64,000 nucleotides of DNA from Anaerocolumna jejuensis DSM 15929 (GTDB lineage Bacteria > Bacillota > Clostridia > Lachnospirales > Lachnospiraceae): contig NZ_FRAC01000018.1 of the NCBI RefSeq assembly GCF_900142215.1, positions 75,419-139,418 of the forward strand, read 5' to 3'. The first letter of the stretch is position 1. Every line of letters starts with the position of its first letter. The position numbers and the translations under genes are program-made. Below the pieces are notes generated by a model. It saw only the letters and a program-made list of their open reading frames with translations. It ran no database searches and was not told where the DNA came from. Below are positions 42,730 through 51,754 of the stretch, piece after piece.

Positions 42730-44625
42730 CTACCTCTGCCAGAAGGTGGCATCATTTCTGCCCTGGGAATCGGTGACTGATTCGCAATACAATAATCCAT
42801 CGCGATGGCGCATATACCTTCCTGGATAATTCTTGGACTCAAAGCTAACAGCAGAAGACATGGCCAAGCCCGGACGTATGTACCATGTGGCATCATCCTT
42901 GAACAGCTGCGAATTGTCATTGGAATTCAGCCAAATCTCCCCATTTTTATGCCTCAGATAGCAGCCTGGGAAGTTCACAGACTCCAGGGATACTCCATTG
43001 GCATCAGCCAGCCCGGGAACCAGCTTGAACTTACTGTCATCAAAGGGGGTGACATTCGAGTCTATATGTCCTCGGCCATTGATGTGCCGTATGAAGTTAA
43101 GGGAAATATTTATGGCTTCAAATCTGGAGTAATCAACCTTGACAGTTCCTGAAGGCTCTGCCAATATGGCACCATAAGCCGTCGGAGTTCCAAATACGGG
43201 ATAGTCTCCGCTCCACGTGAACCTTTGGGCTCTTACACTCCTGTTTCCCCATCCTCCTCCGGAATTTTGGAAGGCATGGTATACTATCCAGTCCTCAGTA
43301 CCGTCAGGGGATTTGGTAAAGGTGTTATGCCCTGTTCCATAAGCAGTTTCTGCCTGACTGAAAACAGCAGTGCTGTTTTTTACCCATGAGGAAGGATTCA
43401 AAACGTTGCCATCTGAACATGTAATTCTTCCGAGGCAGTAGTCATTCAACCAACTGGCACTTGCAGAATAGATAATATGTATTTTGTCGTTCTTCATCAG
43501 CACCTCAGGCCCCTCGTTGATTGCCGAACCGTTCTTTTCCCAATCATAGGTGGGAGTAGAAATCATGACCTTTGCACCGCTTATGGTATAAGGATTGCTC
43601 ATGGGAGCTATATAGAGGTTCTGCGGAGCCGCCGCACCATTCTCACAGCCTGACCATACAAAATACAGAGAACCATCTGTCTTTTGCAGAACAGTAGCGT
43701 CTATAGCCCATTTATCGTCCGAGGAGGTCACCTTTCCTCTGAAGGTATAGGCTCCCTGGGGGTCCTGGGAATTGCTCTCCAGGCAATACATACGGTGATT
43801 GATATTCTGTCCGTCATCTGCAGCAAAGTATATATACCATTTTCCATTGATGTACTGGAGCTCCGGTGCCCATATTTCATTTGAGTATGCAGTTCCTGAT
43901 GGAGCATTATAAACCTTCGCCAAAGGAGCACCGCCGATGTCCTGCAGTCTTTCGGTCTTTGCAACACCTATTCCCCCACTCATGGTTTTACAGTAGTAAT
44001 AATAGCCGTCCTTGAAAACTACAGACGGGTCGGCCGCTGTGGGTGCTACAATAGGGTTTGTGAAGGTTACTGCTGAACCGATATAAATCTTAACGGATGA
44101 CATCTGGTCATTGACTGTGTCGCCGACATAAGAAGAACTTGAAGTATAGGTCCATTTTGTTCCACCGAAATTGTCATGCTCATATACTTCTACAGTCCAA
44201 CCGTTTGGAACCTTTAATGATGTCATCCAATCATTAGGAATTCCATTTGCGTTCAACTGAGCCAGTGTATAATCGCCTGCTCCAAGTGTTATTGCTGTTC
44301 CACCATAGTTTATATCTTCATAGAATGTCACTCCGTTTGTTGCCGGTGGTAGTGTAGGTGTAGGAGTAGATCCGCTGTCGCCTGACTGCCATAAAGCAGG
44401 AACATTGGATGGTTCCCAGCCTACCAGGGAAGTATGTGCCTGAAGACAGCTATAAGTACTTCCGCTATATGTTACCGTATCACCTGCTGCATATGCAGTA
44501 TTCGGAGCCCAAGCCCCTCTAGCGGCTGCACTTGTCCGGATTGTAGTAAAAAAACCGAACAATAATGTAAACACCATTACCAGTACCAGAATTTTGCCAA
44601 ATGATTTCTTTCTTAAAGCATGCAT
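42730..44625 (-). CDS. Secreted multidomain GH43 enzyme with CBM5/12, crystallin-like and AbfB domains
   Basis: 631 aa, exported (signal peptide ends about residue 34, TSAAA). Domain order: CBM5/12 chitin/cellulose-binding module (about 36-88, AYAAGDTVTYSGSTYSCLQA), then a beta/gamma-crystallin-like domain (about 98-182, VTFYEDINYGGTAITL). The five-bladed GH43 catalytic domain follows (about 190-485), with predicted catalytic residues in AADPSVVF (D), KWAIDATVLQ (D) and INEGPEVLM (E). An AbfB/CBM42 arabinose-binding trefoil closes the protein (about 495-631, with repeated LRHKNG/MRHRDG). The arabinofuranosidase or xylosidase type is likely. It is transcribed alone. Confidence 0.88.
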   Translation of the reverse strand: MHALRKKSFGKILVLVMVFTLLFGFFTTIRTSAAARGAWAPNTAYAAGDTVTYSGSTYSCLQAHTSLVGWEPSNVPALWQSGDSGSTPTPTLPPATNGVTFYEDINYGGTAITLGAGDYTLAQLNANGIPNDWMTSLKVPNGWTVEVYEHDNFGGTKWTYTSSSSYVGDTVNDQMSSVKIYIGSAVTFTNPIVAPTAADPSVVFKDGYYYYCKTMSGGIGVAKTERLQDIGGAPLAKVYNAPSGTAYSNEIWAPELQYINGKWYIYFAADDGQNINHRMYCLESNSQDPQGAYTFRGKVTSSDDKWAIDATVLQKTDGSLYFVWSGCENGAAAPQNLYIAPMSNPYTISGAKVMISTPTYDWEKNGSAINEGPEVLMKNDKIHIIYSASASWLNDYCLGRITCSDGNVLNPSSWVKNSTAVFSQAETAYGTGHNTFTKSPDGTEDWIVYHAFQNSGGGWGNRSVRAQRFTWSGDYPVFGTPTAYGAILAEPSGTVKVDYSRFEAINISLNFIRHINGRGHIDSNVTPFDDSKFKLVPGLADANGVSLESVNFPGCYLRHKNGEIWLNSNDNSQLFKDDATWYIRPGLAMSSAVSFESKNYPGRYMRHRDGLLYCESVTDSQGRNDATFWQR

Positions 44626-44641
44626 TTATATCCTCCTCATC

Positions 44642-44713
44642 TTATTTTGCTAATCCCCACAATGCAGGAACATTGGATGGTTCCCAACCTGTGAGGGATG
44701 TATGTGCCTGCAA
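44642..44713 (-). pseudogene. CBM5/12 C-terminal stump of a lost gene
   Basis: The minus strand reads LQAHTSLTGWEPSNVPALWG and ends LAK-stop at 44642. It is almost identical to LQAHTSLVGWEPSNVPALWQ in the CBM5/12 domain of the neighbouring GH43 protein. The upstream part is gone; the frame breaks immediately 5' of this piece. An adjacent chitinase- or GH-type gene ending in this module was probably deleted. The rest of the 44626-45087 spacer is AT-rich and holds only the DUF4317 gene promoter region. Confidence 0.85.
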
Positions 44714-45087
44714 GTATAATCAGGAATAACATTGGCACATTGTATAAATATCCCAATTCCATTATATAGTTTTTTAATATTTCAATAATTAGACAATCTT
44801 GTCATTTATTGTTCAATTTTGGTGAATTATCATAGATTTTATTTAATATAGGCGCTATTAAAAATACACAAAATCGAATAGGAGGCTACCCATTAGTTGG
44901 ATAGCTGACCCTCCATTCGCAATACATGTGCCTTTTCGAGTATATTATGTTCTGTTAGCTTGTTAGTTTATTGGCTTTCACAGTATAATTAATTTTTTCA
45001 TTCATTTTTTTTCTTTTATGTTTTATAATAAAGGAACTGGGTCTTTTATTTTTCTTAAAAATGCCAATAAATTATGGAGGGTTAGCT

Positions 45088-46428
45088 ATGAATAAAAAAG
45101 AAATATTTGAAATAAAAAATCGGTTAAAGAAAACCGGTTGTACTTTCACTAAAATGTGTGGATGTTACGTAAATTCTGAAAAAGAAATCGTGTTAAAACT
45201 AAATGAAACATTTTTAAATCTGGATGAAGAAGAATTTTACAAATATCTAGAAATTGCAAAAAAAACACTTTCAGGAACTCTTGGAAATAATCTACTTGAA
45301 CTGGCCTTTCCCCTGGAAGAAGAAAAACAGGGTGGCAAACAGCAGTTTTTAATGGGACTCAGAGAAAGTAAATTAAAGAATGAGGAACTGTTAGAGCCCT
45401 TCTATCAGCTTATCATAGACAGCTATGATTTTGCAGGGAATTACCTGATTTTAGTTTTTCATGACGCTTATGATGTCATGACGAAAACATCGGATAACCG
45501 CCGATTAGATGAATCGGAAGAAGTATTTGAATATCTGATTACAGCAATCTGTCCAGTCGCACTGACCAATCCGGGACTTGGATATTTGGAAGATGAAAAC
45601 AAAATCGGACCAAGAAAAAGGGACTGGGTTGTTGGAGCACCTGTGAACGGTTTTATCTTCCCGGCATTTACAGATCGCAGCACCGATATTCATTCGCTTA
45701 TGTTTTACGAGAAAAATCCTGTAGAACCTCACAAGGAATTAATGGAACTGGTATTAGGCTGCCCAGTAAAAGCCACTGCCACCGAAAAGAAAAATATCTT
45801 CCAAAATATTATTAAAAACTCGGTAGCTGATTCGGAAAAGAGCACCAGGATTTTTAGTGATATTCAGGAAAGTCTTGGCCAGCTGGCGGAAGAGCAAGCA
45901 GCGACTTCGGAGTCCTCGGAAAATCCGGTTATTTTGACCAATGAAACCGTTCAGGAGATTTTGGTTGAAACTGGTTTGCCAGAAGATCTTATATCAAAAA
46001 TTGAAAGTGCCTATACGGAAAATTTTAGTGAGGAACCGCCTGCAGTTGAACATTTAATTGACAAAAAAGTTTTAGCGGAAAACGAAAAACGAAAAGTGGA
46101 AAAGGCGTTGGTAGAAAAAGTCCAAGAACTGCAAGGAAAACTGGAAGAAGCAACTAAAGGTACCGGTACTTTACCTTCCTATAATAATATAGATACCCAA
46201 TCAGAAGAGGTATCAGATTTCGGATATGATAACAATCTAAATGGTAATAACCTGAATGAAAATATATCGAATGATGACAGCATCAAGGAAAACTATGATA
46301 TCGTTCTTCATGTAAAACCCGAAAAAAAGGATCAAATCAAATCACAGATTATTGAAGGTAAGAAATATATTATTATTCCTATTGAAGAATATGAACAGGC
46401 AAATGTGAACGGAGAAATGATTTCTTAA
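45088..46428 (+). CDS. DUF4317 family protein
   Basis: 446 aa, soluble. The start MNKKEIFEIKNRLKKTGCTFTK fits the DUF4317 family, which is almost confined to Clostridia and has no known function. The family core covers about residues 1-370. The C-terminal ~80 residues contain a coiled-coil (VEKVQELQGKLEEATKG), an Asn/Asp-rich linker (NNLNGNNLNEN) and a small final strand region. ATG 45088 has GGAGGG 6 nt upstream; an in-frame ATG 27 bp earlier does not. It stands alone with a terminator at 46455-46473. Confidence 0.85.
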   Translation: MNKKEIFEIKNRLKKTGCTFTKMCGCYVNSEKEIVLKLNETFLNLDEEEFYKYLEIAKKTLSGTLGNNLLELAFPLEEEKQGGKQQFLMGLRESKLKNEELLEPFYQLIIDSYDFAGNYLILVFHDAYDVMTKTSDNRRLDESEEVFEYLITAICPVALTNPGLGYLEDENKIGPRKRDWVVGAPVNGFIFPAFTDRSTDIHSLMFYEKNPVEPHKELMELVLGCPVKATATEKKNIFQNIIKNSVADSEKSTRIFSDIQESLGQLAEEQAATSESSENPVILTNETVQEILVETGLPEDLISKIESAYTENFSEEPPAVEHLIDKKVLAENEKRKVEKALVEKVQELQGKLEEATKGTGTLPSYNNIDTQSEEVSDFGYDNNLNGNNLNENISNDDSIKENYDIVLHVKPEKKDQIKSQIIEGKKYIIIPIEEYEQANVNGEMIS

Positions 46429-46454
46429 AGGAATATTAATATAAATGTCAACAG

Positions 46455-46473
46455 CAGGCGGATATTCCGCCTG
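46455..46473 (+). terminator. Terminator after DUF4317 gene
   Basis: CAGGCGGA-TAT-TCCGCCTG followed by TAAAAAAT. A second imperfect hairpin (AGGGCCTCCTATG with CATAGAAGACCCT) lies near 46505-46542. The remainder of the 46429-46751 spacer is plain AT-rich DNA. Confidence 0.8.
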
Positions 46474-46751
46474 TAAAAAATCCGTATGAATTAATACTTA
46501 TTCAGGGCCTCCTATGATATAATATTTTACCATAGAAGACCCTATAAAATCATATTTACAGATAAATTTTCACAGACTCGAAATATTTTCCCTGACTCTA
46601 GAATCTTGTGCTCCATTAGGTCATGGCAATAAGGATTTTCTTTCTGACCTAAGCTTTGTAGCATTGCAAGTAAGTTTGTATAACTGTTTTGCAATTTTCT
46701 TTTAAATTTACATTTACCGGCAATTAATAAGCAATCAATAATTTATTATTT

Positions 46752-47750
46752 CTATTTTATCTCTTTGAGATAAGAATCATAACTGTTTAAAACACCTTCT
46801 ATAGCTACATTTTGGTCAGAATTAATCTCTGGCTCTTCGATTTTATCCATACGAAGATATAAATCAATGTTTACCCTGACGGCATATGGACGGATGTTTC
46901 GCTTTACCTCCATGGTACTTACTACAAATTTCACCTGCGCCAAATGCTTTTGAAGAATGGGAATGATCACATAATATAGAGAATCTTCCGAAAGAGAAAG
47001 GTGTCCTAACGAAACTCCTTTCCCATCAGAAACCATAATCCGGTTGTTCTTTAGAGAATCTGCATACAATAGGTCCCCGTTTTTCAGCTTTAGCATAGCA
47101 CGGAATATCTTGCTGTCCCCTTTGGTTCCCAAAAATGCCTGAACCTTGTATATATGCCTTTTTTCTTCATCTCTTTTTATGGGACTGGCAAGCTTTTTCA
47201 AACAGGATACCGGCAGGATATACTGACCTGCAAGCTCATGAAATAATTGTACCTGATAGGGAAACCGCTGCGTCTTTAAATCATATTCATAATCCTGAAA
47301 GATACCATTCTGATGCTCTATTTTTTCCAGTAATTCCAATACTGCCTGATTCAGACTTTTCAACAGACAATCAAATTCCTCTAAATCAGGATCCCATTCA
47401 TATCTTCCTCTTGTAACTTCTATATATTCTTTTTTATGGTCTTCCCATAAAATCATATAGATAGTTCTCCCTGTAAAGGCATTTTCCACGACCCTGGCTT
47501 TCCATACAGGGGTGGCTGCAGGTATTTCCTTACCTTGCATCGCATTTTCACGAAGTATGGAATAAGCCTCATTAATCAGTTGTGCTTTCTTGATATGCTC
47601 CGGTTCATCCGACCCTACCGCATCCGGATGATATTGTCCTATCTTTTTTCGGAACTTCTGCTTGATTGTCCTGACATCGTCCTGTCTGATAACTCCCAGA
47701 ATACTTGCTGCTTCCTGTATCGTCATTTCCATTTTTCCCGTTTCTGTCAT
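46752..47750 (-). CDS. J-domain (DnaJ-type) protein of unknown partner
   Basis: 332 aa. The J domain is at the N-terminus (about 8-70: ASILGVIRQDDVRTIKQKFR, HPD in GQYHPDAVG, INEAYSILRE). No glycine/phenylalanine region or zinc-finger follows. Instead there is a ~260-residue C-terminal domain that I do not recognise, rich in beta-strand-like segments with an acidic tail. It would stimulate an Hsp70 (DnaK) through the HPD loop and direct it to a specific client. Several ATGs lie near the start and none has a clear ribosome site. Confidence 0.8.
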   Translation of the reverse strand: MTETGKMEMTIQEAASILGVIRQDDVRTIKQKFRKKIGQYHPDAVGSDEPEHIKKAQLINEAYSILRENAMQGKEIPAATPVWKARVVENAFTGRTIYMILWEDHKKEYIEVTRGRYEWDPDLEEFDCLLKSLNQAVLELLEKIEHQNGIFQDYEYDLKTQRFPYQVQLFHELAGQYILPVSCLKKLASPIKRDEEKRHIYKVQAFLGTKGDSKIFRAMLKLKNGDLLYADSLKNNRIMVSDGKGVSLGHLSLSEDSLYYVIIPILQKHLAQVKFVVSTMEVKRNIRPYAVRVNIDLYLRMDKIEEPEINSDQNVAIEGVLNSYDSYLKEIK

Positions 47751-47815
47751 ATCTTTGCAGGGTTTGAAAATATGAAGTCTTTCAAGAGTGAATTCTCCCT
47801 TTTTGATACAACTGT

Positions 47816-48030
47816 TTATTTCAATACTAATTCCTCACCATCTGCAAGTATCATGCTTCCCTCCACCTGAAACTGCCCTGCAATTTCACGGTCGAATAAC
47901 TTTTACATAGACATATGATAGGGTATGCTATGCTTCGCACTTACTAATCGTACGGCTTTCATGGCATCCTCCATAGTCATGGTCCGGCTATTCTTGCCTG
48001 CTATACTTCCCACATAGAAAGTTTGTAATA
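47816..48030 (-). pseudogene. C-terminal remnant of an MBL-fold hydrolase
   Basis: Minus strand reads TMTMEDAMKAVRLVSAKHSI then PYHMSM, a stop, and in the same frame KLFDREIAGQFQVEGSMILA and DGEELVLK-stop. The pattern T-M-x-x-E-D-A-x-x-A followed by I-P-x-H is that of UlaG-like and other MBL hydrolases. A nonsense codon splits it and the metal-binding N-terminal two thirds are missing. Confidence 0.7.
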
Positions 48031-48042
48031 TGAATTTAGTAT

Positions 48043-48879
48043 TTAATTTCTCATCTCATAACTTTCTATTGCAATAGGGTATTTTATATTAAATGCATTT
48101 GTTCGGTACATGGAATCTCTTCGGTGATTAATAAAATCATTATTATTCTTTAGAAAATAGTCATATGTCAAAATCTGTTCCCCTGTATCTGTAATCGGAT
48201 CATCCCATGTTAAATCAAGGTTATACCACTTATCACCTACCTGAACAATATTCCACGAATGTAAATTCCCAGCTGCCCAGCCTGTTATTACCCTGGTCAT
48301 AACACCTGCGTCTGTTAATAGCCGGTAGGCAGCAAGCGTATATCCGTCACAAACTGCTGATTTGCCAATAAGAGCATCGTAAGCCGTATGCTTTTTTAAA
48401 GTTTGGTCATAGATAGTTTTTTTTATTATATAATCATGGACTTTCTTAACCTTTGCATAATCGCTTTTCCCATCCAGTTTTAGAGCCTTAAGGACTCTTT
48501 TAATCTCTGTATCAAGCTTTTTCTCCTGGCTTACTGTATTTCTGTATTTAACTGTTAAATTCAAATCTGCTGTTCTTCCATTAGTGTACCATTGCCAGTT
48601 AGTCGCCCACTCACTTACTGAAAACCTCAAATAATCTCCATCTTTTGAGGTTTTTTTACTGTCTATATCAGCGGCTTTATTCAGTAAATCTGAATTTCTT
48701 TTGATTTCATTCATAACCTCAATATTCATCTCAATACTAAACTTCTCTTTATGAGCTAATATATTTTTCCGGATAATCTGATATACTTCCTCTTTTGATG
48801 TGTATGATTTAGCATCAACTGTGACAGGTGCTGCTAATATACATATCATAAAAATTATTATAAGAACTCTTTTTTGCAT
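48043..48879 (-). CDS. Secreted transglutaminase-like protein
   Basis: 278 aa from ATG 48879 (GGAG 5 nt upstream). The N-terminal signal peptide ends about VDAKS. The C-terminal half carries a transglutaminase-like cysteine-protease fold with cysteine in SAVCDGYTLAAYRLL, histidine in NLHSWNIVQVGDKWYN and aspartate in LDLTWDDP. Such proteins of clostridia often act on cell-wall peptides or cross-links. The catalytic triad is complete, so it is probably active outside the cell. No neighbour gives a hint to its substrate. The ~294-bp spacer upstream (48880-49173) has no feature that I can name. Confidence 0.83.
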   Translation of the reverse strand: MQKRVLIIIFMICILAAPVTVDAKSYTSKEEVYQIIRKNILAHKEKFSIEMNIEVMNEIKRNSDLLNKAADIDSKKTSKDGDYLRFSVSEWATNWQWYTNGRTADLNLTVKYRNTVSQEKKLDTEIKRVLKALKLDGKSDYAKVKKVHDYIIKKTIYDQTLKKHTAYDALIGKSAVCDGYTLAAYRLLTDAGVMTRVITGWAAGNLHSWNIVQVGDKWYNLDLTWDDPITDTGEQILTYDYFLKNNNDFINHRRDSMYRTNAFNIKYPIAIESYEMRN

Positions 48880-49173
48880 ATTTTCTCCTTTGTAATAGTC
48901 CATCTATAAGCTTCACATAACTGCATCAGTCTTAAATGAAGGCTATACTTCTACTAAATATTCCAAAATATATTGTTTTATATAGCAGAACAAATCACTT
49001 CTCCTCTCTTGATATAATAATAAATATTAACTATTATATCAATTGTTTGCTCATGATACTTTCAAAATGCTGATTATGTTATTTGATTTCCTGACTTCTT
49101 GATACAATTATGCTTCACTTCTTATGCTGCTGTCAATTCATATCTATTACAAGGCCAATGTTCTATGTTTAAA

Positions 49174-50526
49174 CTAAATAGCATGAAAGCTCATCCATTT
49201 CTCACTTTTGTAATGCCATTCATATATAACAGCCTTTACAATCCAGTCAACAAACATGGCTGCCCATGTACCAAGCATACCCATATGTAATCCCTCTGCA
49301 AAGACATAGGAAAGAGCAATTCTGCAAAAAATCATTGAAACAATGCTTACTGCCATAGGAAACTTAGCATCTCCTGCCCCTCGGAATACTATAGGAAGCA
49401 TGTAACTGGAGGGCCATATCAAAATCATTAAAGCTGCATGTGCGATAACAATTGTCCATGTCATGGTATTTGCCTCAGCTGATAAGTGATATACTTTTAA
49501 AATCAACGGCATACAGGCCAGTACTATAGCAGAGCTGATAACAAAGCACATATGCATCAGGACTCGAACCTTCTTTTTGTAATACTTTGCCTGTTCGTAA
49601 TCACCTGCACCGATACATCTTGAAATAATAACAGAGAGGCCAAGATTCATTGCCATGCCCGGAAGAACCTCAAACATAACAATGGTTCCGGAAACAGAGT
49701 TTGCTGCAATAGATGTCGTTCCAAAGACAGAAACAATACTTAACACCACAAGTCTTCCTAAATAGAACATTCCATTTTCAAAACCAAAGGGTGCCCCGAT
49801 ATTTAAAATTTTTTTCAGCATAAAAAAATCGAAACGAGTGGTTACAAAATTGGTAATTCTTAACTCAAAGTCTTTTCTATATGCTAAAAATAAAATAATC
49901 AAAGCTGCTCCGGCTCTTGAGACCAGCGTTGGAATTGCAACCCCGAAAACCCCCATATGAAATCCTGTTACAAGCAGCGCATTTCCAGCAATGTTCAAAC
50001 CATTCATAAACAGCATAATTTTCATTGGCAGTTTTGCATTTCCCATCGTTCGAAATATCGCCGCTCCCGCATTATAAAGTGCAAGAAACGGAACAGACAT
50101 TGCTACTATAATAAAATACTGGTTTGCTGCATCTTCCACCTCTTTCGTAATTGAGCCGAACAGATTGTGCAGAATGAGCGGCTTGCATAAATAAAGTAAT
50201 ACAGTGATGATAAGAGCTAACACAAACGATGCCTTTACCAGCTGATTTGCTGCCTTTTTCGCATTATCTGTTTCTTTCCGTCCCAGATACTGACCTGCAA
50301 TCACAGCTCCTCCGGTTGCCAGAGCTGCAAAGATACTAATAATGAGTGCCATAACAAAGTCAACTAATGAAACCCCTGATACAGCGGCTTCGCCAACCTG
50401 AGCTACCATCATGGATGCTGCCATTCCAACGGTGTATTCCAGCCCCTGCTCAATTGTCAGCGGTAAAAATAGTGAAAATAAATCGCGGTTTGTAAAAAAC
50501 CGCTTTTTTTCTAATGTTGATTCCAT
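49174..50526 (-). CDS. MATE family efflux transporter
   Basis: 450 aa with twelve membrane helices in two related halves (about 10-215 and 235-440). Typical features include the N-terminal DLFSLFLPLTIEQGLEYTVG, then VIAGQYLGRK and the second-half INIGAPFGFENG-like repeat (written here as LNIGAPFGFENG). It uses Na+ or H+ to expel cationic drugs or metabolites. AAGGAG precedes the ATG by 8 nt. No regulator is adjacent; a gene scrap lies upstream at 50626-50763. Confidence 0.9.
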   Translation of the reverse strand: MESTLEKKRFFTNRDLFSLFLPLTIEQGLEYTVGMAASMMVAQVGEAAVSGVSLVDFVMALIISIFAALATGGAVIAGQYLGRKETDNAKKAANQLVKASFVLALIITVLLYLCKPLILHNLFGSITKEVEDAANQYFIIVAMSVPFLALYNAGAAIFRTMGNAKLPMKIMLFMNGLNIAGNALLVTGFHMGVFGVAIPTLVSRAGAALIILFLAYRKDFELRITNFVTTRFDFFMLKKILNIGAPFGFENGMFYLGRLVVLSIVSVFGTTSIAANSVSGTIVMFEVLPGMAMNLGLSVIISRCIGAGDYEQAKYYKKKVRVLMHMCFVISSAIVLACMPLILKVYHLSAEANTMTWTIVIAHAALMILIWPSSYMLPIVFRGAGDAKFPMAVSIVSMIFCRIALSYVFAEGLHMGMLGTWAAMFVDWIVKAVIYEWHYKSEKWMSFHAI

Positions 50527-50625
50527 TAAAATTACTCCTTGTCTTTTGTAATCTCATCATATCTTTTAGGTATAAAAGAGCAATTTCAGTTACTAATCAC
50601 TTCCATAACTTAAACTTATCCGAAA

Positions 50626-50763
50626 TTATAATTTATCCTTATCCTCAAGTAAGGTTTGTATTACATCAGCAAATTCTCTTAGATTCTCTGTATCTTTCCC
50701 CTTTTTCCAAAACGCGTAATAATTCAATTGAAAATCACAGCTTTTATATTCTATCCCTAAAAG
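50626..50763 (-). pseudogene. Stump fused to the end of larC, perhaps from a LysR-type gene
   Basis: An open frame (+1 relative to larC) reads LLGIEYKSCDFQLNYYAFWK and LREFADVIQTLLEDKDKL-stop. It resembles the last helix-strand part of LysR effector domains, but the match is loose. It has no start and overlaps the last codons of larC. It is not the missing larC2 half, because none of the conserved N-I-D-D region of that half is visible. Confidence 0.45.
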
Positions 50764-51631
50764 TACTTTCGATTATCATCGCCCTTAAGATACTTGGCCG
50801 CTCATACTTACGCTTTCCCGCACCAATTCCAATCTTTCGTATATGAAATTCACTCGGCAGTATATCCAAAGTCTTTATAGCTGCTACAATTGCAGCACCT
50901 GTTGGTGTGATAAACTCACCCTCCATCTCCATAAGCTGAAGATTCAAGTTATGAGCCTGTATGATATTAACTACCGCTGGTACAGGCACCGGCAATAATC
51001 CATGCTGGCACCTTACCATTCCATGTCCTTCATATAACTTTGGAACAATAACCTCATTTATATGTAAATTATCAAGACACACAGCTGCGGCAACAATATC
51101 AATTATAGAATCTACGGCACCTACTTCATGAAAGTGTACCTCCTCTAAAGGACGATTGTGGGCTTTGGATTCTGCCGCCGCCAATATTGTAAAGATACGC
51201 AATGCAAGTTTTTTTGCCTCTTCTGTTAACTTACCCTGTTCAATTATTTCACGGATTTCATGCATTCCTCTATGCTCATGGGGATGGTCATACATCTGGT
51301 CATGGTTATGAGTATGGTCATGGTTACTATTTTGATTATGGTTACTATTTTGATTACTATTTTGATTTTGATTTTGTTGATGGTCTTTACCATGCAGATA
51401 TTCCATGTCATGATCATGATTATCGTGGTCCTTGTCTAAAATCACATTAAAATCGCAAGCATCAATTCCTGCTTTCATAACTCTGCTTATTTCTATACGA
51501 TAACCTTGAAGAGGGAGACTGTTTACCGCTTCTAAAAGAATCTTTTGATCCGCACCCAAATCCAGCAAGGACGCAACCATCATATCACCGCTAATGCCTG
51601 AATAGCATTCCAAATATAACGAATTACCCAT
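50744..51631 (-). CDS. larC: LarC1-like part of nickel insertion protein LarC
   Basis: 295 aa. LarC loads nickel into the pincer nucleotide cofactor. The DUF111 start LYLECYSGISGDMMVASLLD is conserved, as are EVHFHEVGAVDSIIDIVAAA and GEFITPTGAAIVAAI. A His/Asn/Asp-rich stretch (about 62-118, with repeated NQNSN and HDHTHNHDQ) is a probable metal-binding arm. The protein ends just after RPSILRAMIIE, about where larC1 ends. The second half (larC2), reached by frameshift in lactobacilli, is not found downstream; only a foreign scrap follows. AGGAGG precedes the ATG. Last gene of the DUF362-larE-larB-larC run. Confidence 0.88.
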   Translation of the reverse strand: MGNSLYLECYSGISGDMMVASLLDLGADQKILLEAVNSLPLQGYRIEISRVMKAGIDACDFNVILDKDHDNHDHDMEYLHGKDHQQNQNQNSNQNSNHNQNSNHDHTHNHDQMYDHPHEHRGMHEIREIIEQGKLTEEAKKLALRIFTILAAAESKAHNRPLEEVHFHEVGAVDSIIDIVAAAVCLDNLHINEVIVPKLYEGHGMVRCQHGLLPVPVPAVVNIIQAHNLNLQLMEMEGEFITPTGAAIVAAIKTLDILPSEFHIRKIGIGAGKRKYERPSILRAMIIESTFRDRI

Positions 51632-51754
51632 TTGTAATCCTCCTTTTGTAACTTTATTTTTAGCCCAATATGTTTAAAGTACCTGAATAAATACTTCAAG
51701 TATTTATTCACATCTGTATCTAAATACACCAATATTATTCTTGGTATGATAAAA

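Noticed and set aside
50626..50763. larC2 reached by programmed frameshift from larC1
   Set aside because: The downstream frame is open, but it has none of the LarC2 conserved segments and is only ~45 codons.
51301..51385. Short tandem repeat, possibly CRISPR-like or a VNTR
   Set aside because: The 12-15-bp repetition encodes the NQNSN/HDH arm in frame within larC. There are no spacers. Length variation is possible but no array is present.
51202..51450. Plus-strand frame rich in Gly/Tyr/His with repeats
   Set aside because: It is the complement of the His/Asn-rich arm of LarC; the repeats come from that coding sequence.
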